Below, piece after piece: positions 57,511 to 64,000 of a DNA stretch of 64,000 bases. Position numbers and translations under genes: made by a program. The notes below the pieces were generated by a model. It saw only the letters and a program-made list of their open reading frames with translations, did not search any database and had not been told where the DNA came from. Source of the stretch: Ovis canadensis (lineage: Eukaryota > Chordata > Mammalia > Artiodactyla > Bovidae); assembly GCF_042477335.2 (NCBI RefSeq), contig NC_091246.1:113117001-113181000 (forward strand), read 5' to 3'. Numbering within the stretch: the first letter of the stretch is position 1; each line of letters begins with the position of its first letter.

Positions 57511-58314
57511 GTGACATCAAAATCTTAGCCTTTAGCATAAATATAGTTAGCTCTCATTATCTACACTGGTTATGTTCTGTAAGTTTTCCACGAACACCGA
57601 ATTAAGAGAATCTGGAACTGCTGTTGTAGAGGAAACAGAAGGTTGTATTCCCACCATTCTCTGGTCACATATTTTAATTAACTGATCAATATATAACCTT
57701 GGTTTATGTGTGTTTCTCTTGAAAGATGACTTATTTAATATGTAGGCTGCTGACTTATTAACACTGAAGTCTCAGCCTCAGCACTATGACTCATGTCTGA
57801 ATGAGGCTTATCTAACACAGTATTTTCTCCATAATGTATATCAACACTCCCCTACACTAAGAAACACTTAACAACACTTGGTCATTTTAAACGGGAAAAT
57901 TGTCAATAAAAGGAACAAAAATGCAAGATGCATAGCACTAAATGGACTGCAAAATGGACATGCTCACAGTATGAGACCTGAAACAAAGAGTGTCCTTTGT
58001 CCAGCCTGAGCTGGAAACATGCAGCTGGGCAACTCAGACTGCTTCCTCATGCCACACATGCATGAACATGAAAGCACTGTCCTGACTCAGAGGTTGCAGG
58101 TGAATTTAGTGAGTAGGCAGATTCTGCAAATAAGAAATCTGGAAGTAACAAAGGCTGAATGTGCTAAGCCATGCTATCAGGGTTCAGTGACTACTGGATA
58201 AAACATGGTGTGCAGAGTCCAGTGTGGACCAAGAATTAGTATGTCAGTTTTGTAAATGAGCTTCCCAGTCCAGTAGATTTTTAAGGTGGCATAATTAACT
58301 GGTCAGTAATCCTA
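57511..58314 (-). other. MFSD14B intron, unassigned
   Basis: No exon or recognised repeat. Confidence 0.5.
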
Positions 58315-58324
58315 ACATGGCCTT

Positions 58325-59087
58325 CAGTTCACTTCATTTGCTCAGTCGTGTCCGACTCTTTGTGACCCTCTGGACTGCAGCACACCAGGCTTCTGTGTCT
58401 ATCACCAATTCCCAGTGCTTGCTCAAACTCACATCCACTGAGTTGGTTATGCCATCCAACCATCTCATCCTCTGCCATCCCCTTCTCCTGACTACTGCCT
58501 TCAATCTTTCAGGGTCTTTTCCAGTGAGTCAGTCCCCTGCATCAGGTGGCCAAAGTATTGGTGTTTCAGCTTCAGCATCAGTCCTTCCAATGAATATTCA
58601 GGACTGATTTCCTTTAGGATTGACTGGTTTGATCTCCTGGCAGTCCAAGGGACTCTCAAGAGTCTTCTCCAACACCACAGTTTAAAGGCATCAGTTCTTC
58701 AGCTCTCAGCTTTCTTTATAGTCCAACTCTCACATCCATACATGACTACTGGAAAAACCACAGCTTTGACTAGATGGACCTTTGTTGGCAAAGTGATGTC
58801 TCTGCTTTTTAATATGCTGTCTAGGTTAGTCATAGCTTTTCTTCCAAGGACCAAAAGTCTTTTAATTTCATGGCTGCATTCACCATCTGCAGTAATTTTG
58901 AAGCCCAAGAAAAGAAAGTCTCTCACTGTTTCCATTGTTTCCCCATCTATTTGCCATGAAGTGATGGGACCAGACGCCATGATCTTAGTTTTTTGAATGT
59001 TGAGCTTTAAGCCAGCTTTTTCACTCTCCTCTTTCATTTGCATCAAAAGAGTCTTTAGTTCCTTTTCTCTTTCTGCCATAATGGTAG
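58325..59087 (-). mobile_element. BovB LINE, 5'-truncated, perfect 10-bp target-site duplication
   Basis: Reverse-strand BovB tail up to the MAESEEE-equivalent region (CTTTCTGCCATAAT). ACATGGCCTT at 58,315-58,324 and 59,088-59,097 flanks it. Confidence 0.92.
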
Positions 59088-59097
59088 ACATGGCCTT

Positions 59098-60079
59098 ACA
59101 GGCTCTAATTTGACAAAATAGCAATTAAAGCTTATTGTTGAATTAAATACAATTATCTATAAACTTTTTAAAGCATATAAAGAATGGCAATTACAACTCA
59201 CTTGAAGCAAAAATACATGAATTTTATACTTTATACAGCTATCATAAAAGTATTAAGCATAAGGTGTCCTTAACATAAGCAGCTGACAAATATTTGACTA
59301 AATAAATGTGTCAATACTGTTAAAGTTTTAAAACTAAAAATTTTGTTTTGTTTCCTTCAAATATTTTAATTAACTCTGTAACTCAGTATGAGAAAAATGG
59401 TACCCATGAAAAATAAGATATAGTCATTTAACTGCTTTTGAAAACTTTAATTTTTCAATGAAAAAGTTCACATCTTATGACATCCTTTGTAAGCCACAAG
59501 GACGCAGAACATATAGACATAGATTACCCCCAAATTATATCATTCACTTTGATTTTGCATACAGTATTTTACTAATAATGACTTTCATCTCTTTCATTTT
59601 TTAAAAGGAGATCAAAGAGAAATTTTCACACTGATGGGATTGTTTTTATTTATATAACTGACAAATGCAAATTTTTCACATAAAAAATAGTCCTAAAACA
59701 AGAAGCACCTTTCAGACCTAGGATACATTATACCCTACACAGTACACAGCTTTTCTTTCCAGGACGCACAACAATCAGTTTTATAGGACAAATGACAAAT
59801 ATGACACACTAAAATCTAGGAAAGGTGATTTGCAAAGCATGAGGAAGGTCTAAGAACAGCTAGTAATTCTGAAACTTCTGGGAGAGACCAATACGGGCAA
59901 GAGGGCTGAAATGTTTTCTTTTGATTAAGGGAGAAAAGGAGATGGATATAGGGAAGATCCACTGAAACAAAATTTTAATTAAAATATAAAGAAACAGACT
60001 GTTTTCACAGGTTTTCCCTTAATCTTAGAAGTAATAGGGCCATTACTTCAAATTGATTCCAAGAAAAAATAACAGCACA
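59098..60079 (-). other. MFSD14B intron, AT-rich, unassigned
   Basis: Nothing supported. Confidence 0.5.
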
Positions 60080-60240
60080 TCTATATGCCAATCTGTTCTA
60101 TGGCTTTCACACAAGTGTCTTACCCTATGAGAAGGGTACTACTAGGGTAAGTAAGTAACTAGCCTAAGGCTCAGGGCTCATAAGCAGTAGAACCAGGATT
60201 CAGCTCAGGCTGAGGTGGCCCTAAGACCTGAGATTAACCC
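60080..60240 (+). mobile_element. MIR SINE
   Basis: GTAAGTAACTAGCCTAAGGC, GTAGAACCAGGATTCAGCTC and GCTGAGGTGGCCCTAAG follow the MIR 3' half. Confidence 0.72.
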
Positions 60241-61261
60241 GGCCCATAATTCAAATCAATTATCACACTATTTTTCTTACTAACATTTTAGTGTCTCTGT
60301 CCTGAAGCACACAAAGTACTAGACTTTACCTACTGGTGAATTCTCTTAAGCACATTTCAATAAATGTATAAATTACCAGTCTGTTATAAAATGATATTTA
60401 AAATTTATGAAGTCATCTCTCTCAAGCAGTTTGCTTTACAATATTGTTTACAGATAATTAAAAGGATAGTTTTTATCCAACTTCCTGTCCAAATTAAGGA
60501 AGCAAGATTGTGTATGTGTGTGTATGAAAAACACTTCTGTATTTAGTAATACTGAAGAATAGCTAAAAGGGGACTTTAAAGGTATCTTGTTTTTTATTTT
60601 TTAATTCTTAGAGACATCAGTCAACAATTTCTCTGTGTGTTTGTGCTATGCAATGGTTGATGATTTAATTCATGACATTGCAGGATGAGACAGTTTGGCA
60701 GTAATTCCTAGGCTCAGATAAACTCTTGACATCTTAAATGTCCCTGTATGAGTGTTCAGGCAGAGGCTCTACATGACCATGTCCTTGATCAGACTTAACC
60801 ATCCAGTCTAGACTGAGAAGAAGCATTCCATGTGAATCCTTGTGGTCAAGCCCTGGGATGGATTGCTGGGTCTTCCACTTTCCCCCTCTTTCAGCCTCTT
60901 GCTGTGATGTTAAAGCTAGACAAGAATAAAGCAGCATGCTTTAGAGGCACTTTGTTCATACTGATTGACCCAGCTATATACCAATCCTGGACATCCAGCC
61001 AACTTAGTTTTAGTTAGTTTGGGACACTGATGAAGATATCTAGTTTTTAAATATGTATAAAATGAGCTAAAGAAGAAAGCTAAAAGAAGTTTCAAGGTGG
61101 ACACTGGGCAATCAGACCAACTGTCTTCATGAATAATATTATTAGTCAGTCCATCTGGTTATATTAAATCCAGCAGTAATAACTTGACTTCATCTACTAA
61201 GTCAAACCACAGCATCTCAGCCTGGTTATACTTCCAATGAAGTGTAGCCAAAACTACTTTA
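60241..61261 (-). other. MFSD14B intron, unassigned
   Basis: A short GT run (GTATGTGTGTGTATG) near 60,510-60,525. No exon seen. Confidence 0.5.
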
Positions 61262-61880
61262 GTGGTTAGTTTTATGTGTCAGTTTGGCTAGGCTATAGTA
61301 CCCAGTTATTTAGTCAAACACTAGCATGGGTGTTGTCATGAAGCTAATTTGTTGATGTGGTCTAACATCTACAATTAAATGGCTTTGAAGGGTATTTTTG
61401 TTTAGTTGCTAGGTCATGTCCAACTCTTTGTGACCCCATGGGCTATAACCCGCCAGGTTCCTCTATCCATGGGACTTCCCAGGTAAGAACACTGGAATGG
61501 GTTGCCATTTCCACCTCCAGGGGCTCTTCCCAACCCAGGGATTGAACCCATGTCTCCTGCATTGGCAGGCAAATTTTTTACCAACAAGCCAGCCACCAGG
61601 GAAACCAAAGTAAAGGGTAGTACCCTCAATAATATGGGAGTTTCATTTAAGTCAGTTGAAGGCCTTATGAGGAAAATCTGAGGTTTCCAGAGGAAAAAAT
61701 TCTGCCTCAGACTGTAGCATCCTCAGGACTGTAACATCAACTCTGGCCAAATTTCTAGCCTGTCCTACATATTTCAGACTTGCTAGCCCCACAATCATGT
61801 GAGCCAATTCCTTAAAGTAAGCCTCTTTATACAAATATTCCATTGGTCTTATTTCTCTGGAGAACTCTAACACAACTTAT
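61262..61880 (+). mobile_element. Old LTR-like repeat, split by a Bov-tA
   Basis: GTTTTATGTGTCAGTTTGGC and TTTAGTCAAACACTAGCATG on the left, then CAGTTGAAGGCCTTATGAGG, CACAATCATGTGAGCCAATT and ATTTCTCTGGAGAACTCTAA on the right. The order matches a common mammalian LTR-type repeat whose exact name I cannot give. Confidence 0.62.
61398..61607 (-). mobile_element. Bov-tA SINE
   Basis: Reverse-strand: TTTGTGACCCCATGGGCTAT, GGAATGGGTTGCCATTTCC and AGCCAGCCACCAGGGAAACC. Confidence 0.9.
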
Positions 61881-62099
61881 TGCTAGTCATATAACAATGT
61901 CTGCCATATATTTCAATTTCATAAAGATAAAAATTGCTAGTGAAAAAATTTTTGAGTAGGACTTTGAAAACCTGAGAAGTATGATTAAGTATGAGTTTTT
62001 CCCTTTATAACTGTTAAGATGAACAGGTACTAAATTAACAATCATTAAAATGAGAGGATTAATGCAAAATAAATTTCATTATTGAAAAATTAAGAATTG

Positions 62100-62640
62100 A
62101 ACAATCTTTATTAGGAAAATAAAGAACTTGAAGACACTTCATAAAAGTAGCCAGCAAATAATGTAAAAATACCTAACCTCACTTGTAATTAAAAAAATAC
62201 AAATAAAATTACAGTGAGACATCATTCTCAAGCTATCAAATTGGTAAAGATCTGAAAAGTAATACTTGTATTAGAGGATGGTGAAACAGATATACATACT
62301 GCTGATGGGTGTGTGAAATGGCACAATTGCTCTAGGAGATAATGTGGTACTATATATTCAAGATTTCTTAAAATGCCCACACTTTTCTACTCACTAGTTA
62401 TAATTTTACAACTCTATTTCTAAGGAAACAATAAAAATATATAAAGATTTATTTTAAAAATTTACTCAGAATTATCTTCAATAGTTTACAATTAGAAACC
62501 ACTTATACAGGGAAATAGATAAACAAATTATGGAATATTAATACAATGGAGTATCATATAACCATTGCAGACAATACACATAGTTTTTACTTTGCATGGT
62601 AGTATGGAACTGAAAGAAATGACTGCAAGCTGAAACCTTG
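62100..62640 (+). mobile_element. Old L1M-type 3' end
   Basis: AATTAAAAAAATACAAATAA, ATCAAATTGGTAAAGATCTG and GGAATATTAATACAATGGAG follow L1M 3' order at high divergence. Confidence 0.65.
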
Positions 62641-63416
62641 TAGTTATTCTAATCAATGGGAAAAACTGATTTATTCTTTGACTTTCAGAAATTTTTGTCA
62701 GAACACTGAAAATTCTTTTACTATCACTTATAAATGTCTAGTGAAATGAAAGAAATAGAAAAACTAGTATTTATTTAGTACACCGTAATTTAAAGCATTA
62801 ATAATTAAAATGTTCTTTGTAAAAAAAAAAAACATTAAGAGTCATAAGACTAGCACTTTTCTTCTTTGAAAGTCCTACATGATGCACATATCTTTTATGA
62901 ACTGGAAAACTGTCATAAGCATTTCTAGGTTTGGATCAGATTCCAACATATCACTGGATCAAAGAGGCAACACAATACACATTTTGCTTTACATGCATGA
63001 ACTAACAGATGCACAGTGACCAGGTCATCAACACTTTGAAATGTCACAATGGGTTATGACGTGCATCTGTTATTGACATAGTGTTTTGTGGACTGAGGAG
63101 TTAGCAGTTATTTATAATTTATGCAACTACTCACAGTTAATACATATGGTAGTGGAAATCTGAATTGTGTGTTGGGAGACTCATGCCATTTAACTGAACT
63201 GTGGCAACCGAAATTTGTGTGTACTACAACATGCAAAGAGAGGGCTGCTTGTACTTCACGTGGTTTTAATGTCATGGGGAAATTAGAAGGTATAATTAGC
63301 AAATGCTTGATATAAGGGGAAAAGAAACATAGTTATAGTCTCTAAGTAAGCTGGATCTTGACTTTATCAAAAGGACTATAAAAAAGCCTGGAGGAACTTT
63401 TAATTCGACAGTATTT
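62641..63416 (-). other. MFSD14B intron, unassigned
   Basis: A12 run near 62,821. No exon or young repeat. Confidence 0.5.
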
Positions 63417-63628
63417 GTTGTTGCTTAGTCGCTAAGTTGTGCCCAACTCTTTGGTGACTCCATGGACTGTGGCCCGCCATGTTCTTCTGCCCACGGGATT
63501 CTCCAGGCAAGAATACTGGAGTGTGTTGCCATTTCCTTCTTCAGGGGATCTTACAGACCCAGGGATCAAACCCACATCTCCTGCACTGGCAGGTCGACTC
63601 TTTACCATCTGAGCCACCAGGGAAGCTG
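63417..63628 (-). mobile_element. Bov-tA SINE
   Basis: Reverse-strand: GGTGACTCCATGGACTGTGG, AATACTGGAGTGTGTTGCC and ATCTGAGCCACCAGGGAAGC. Confidence 0.92.
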
Positions 63629-63631
63629 AGT

Positions 63632-64000
63632 GCTAAGAACTATGCTGGGGATAGCAGTGAGCAAAGCGGACAAAAATCCACGTCTTTAAGAAACTTTCAG
63701 TCTAAAACAAGAGCAGTGAGGAGAACACAATAACAAGATAAAGATAAAGCAAAATATACAGCATGTCAAAGGAGAGATAATGCTTTGGAGAAAAAGCAGA
63801 GTAAGAGGATTAAGAGTGATGAGCACTGGATACATTACTCAAGATGGCGGTCAGTGAAGCCTTCACTGACAAAATAACATCCAGGTGAGGAGCTGAGGGT
63901 TAGTAAAGACTTTCAAAACCTGGGAAAAGCAAGCAGAAAAAAAAACAGTACCTGCAGAGCCTTCAGGCAGAAATAGGCTGAGGAAGTTGTGGCTGCAGCA
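63632..64000 (+). mobile_element. Old mammalian repeat (L2-like), runs off the window
   Basis: GGGGATAGCAGTGAGCAAAG, GACAAAAATCCACGTCTTTA, GGTCAGTGAAGCCTTCACTG and GCAGAGCCTTCAGGCAGAAA follow the order of a common old mammalian repeat. Family uncertain. Confidence 0.5.

Overview
This is nuclear DNA from a ruminant, most likely a bovid close to cattle. BovB (RTE-type) LINEs, Bov-tA/Bov-A2 SINEs, cetartiodactyl CHR-type SINEs and bovine-type L1 elements occur throughout, on top of older mammalian repeats (L1M, MIR, MER1). There is no bacterial gene organisation: no operons, no ribosome binding sites and no long intact ORFs.

The one functional gene I can support is MFSD14B (HIATL1) on the minus strand, coding for a major facilitator superfamily membrane protein. 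Nine coding exons lie between 52,996 and 24,499. Together they give 417 codons with consistent reading phase and GT/AG splice sites throughout. This equals the human protein minus its first 89 or so residues as I recall it, so the first exon(s) and the promoter lie beyond position 64,000. The 3' UTR runs down to about 22,990.

Layout from left to right. 105-1,262: tandem array of a 57-bp unit. 1,263-5,450: tandem array of a ~340-bp unit, interrupted by a 620-bp solo LTR and a BovB tail. 5,641-11,208: bovine L1 on the minus strand with an intact 5' end but most of ORF2 missing. 11,218-12,879: processed pseudogene of COQ10B, whose poly(A) end touches the L1 5' end. 12,889-14,749: unique intergenic sequence. 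14,750-22,860: nested BovB, L1 and older L1M copies. 22,990-52,996: 3' UTR, exons and introns of MFSD14B. 52,997-64,000: an MFSD14B intron carrying BovB copies, SINEs, a MER1 DNA transposon and an old LTR-like repeat. The intron at 29,044-40,802 is roughly 10.4 of 11.8 kb mobile-element sequence, including a 6.5-kb antisense L1 with a perfect 15-bp target-site duplication.

I found no convincing new gene system. The points most worth a second look are the two adjacent tandem arrays, the internally deleted L1 copies (one with a BovB inside it), the L1 5' UTR differences (tandem unit, SINE-like module), the COQ10B-L1 junction, and the inverted BovB copies inside the gene.
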